NCBI GenBank assembly: GCA_015662065.1 | Contig: DQUX01000368.1 | Coordinates: forward strand, 1 to 6,264 | Direction of reading: 5' to 3' | DNA from: Anaerolineales bacterium | Lineage (GTDB): Bacteria; Chloroflexota; Anaerolineae; B4-G1; DUEL01 | DNA length: 6,264 nucleotides | In this document: in pieces, positions 6,161-6,264 of the stretch | Layout of the letters: each line of letters opens with the position of its first letter | How positions within the stretch are numbered: position 1 is the first letter of the stretch | Notes under the pieces: generated by a model | The model's database searches: none | Seen by the model: only the letters and a program-made list of their open reading frames with translations | What the model was told of the DNA's origin: nothing | Position numbers and translations under genes: made by a program

Positions 6161-6264
6161 GGCGGCTGAAAGCCGCGGCTACGGGTAGCCAAGCCCCCCT
6201 TCGCGGGCTTCTCCTGCCCGTACGAAGGGGAGGGAGCCGCCGAAGGGCGGCTTTGCCGCCGGTA
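6161..6264. repeat. Hairpin-rich intergenic repeat region
   Basis: Dense stem-loops: GCGGCT-GAA-AGCCGC (6162-6176), GGCTA-CGGG-TAGCC (6177-6190), AAGCCC/GGGCTT (6191-6196 with 6205-6210), and AGCCGCC-GAAG-GGCGGCT (6235-6252). Competing pairings exist: TACGGG/CCCGTA (6180-6185 with 6217-6222), CCCCTTCG/CGAAGGGG (6196-6203 with 6223-6230), and GGCGGC-TTT-GCCGCC (6246-6260). There is no long T-run, so a classical rho-independent terminator is not supported. It resembles interspersed palindromic repeats and continues to the window edge. Confidence 0.6.
6226..6242. repeat. Displaced outer right arm (17 bp) of the compound inverted repeat
   Basis: A perfect reverse complement of 5731-5747, the segment directly outside the left 22-bp arm. 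On the right side it is separated from the 22-bp arm by 86 bp of hairpin-rich DNA (6140-6225). Confidence 0.65.

Noticed and set aside
5556..6188. 210-codon + strand frame through the repeats and the small gene
   Set aside because: It translates both palindromic repeats and is out of frame with the small gene, which has its own ribosome site and a coherent membrane helix.

Overview
The window is a GC-rich (mostly G/C at third codon positions), densely coded bacterial segment with every credible gene on the + strand. The long fused DHH-CBS-tRNA nucleotidyltransferase, the high GC and the palindrome-rich intergenic repeats suggest a Chloroflexota-like, possibly thermophilic, bacterium. That assignment is inference; no rRNA or marker gene is present to settle it.

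Bases 1-2772 hold a tightly coupled operon. The 3' end of an unidentified gene overlaps, by an ATGA stop/start, a 547-aa protein ending in a phosphohistidine swivel domain. That gene overlaps, again by ATGA, a 319-aa ATP-grasp (PEP/pyruvate-binding type) protein. Together the two make about 866 aa, close to a one-chain rifampin-phosphotransferase-like dikinase, but split in two and in reversed order: central plus His domains first, ATP domain second. Neither carries the TIM-barrel PEP domain of PEP synthase or PPDK, so the phosphate acceptor is probably not pyruvate and remains unknown.

Bases 2773-2884 are a short intergenic region with a strong extended -10 promoter. It sits so close to the next gene that the mRNA leader should be only about 12 nt. 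It drives an 878-aa protein (2885-5521) made of a DHH/DHHA1 phosphoesterase, two CBS domains and a class II tRNA nucleotidyltransferase (CCA- or A-adding).

Bases 5522-6264 differ in character. They contain an AT-rich palindromic operator-like site straight after the stop codon, two near-identical 75-nt palindromic repeats, and a small gene for a 100-aa protein with a C-terminal membrane anchor. That gene lies between the arms of a 22-bp inverted repeat. Beyond the right arm is a hairpin-rich stretch, and a further 17-bp inverted repeat suggests the right arm was split by an 86-bp insertion. This last region is the part least explained by known families.
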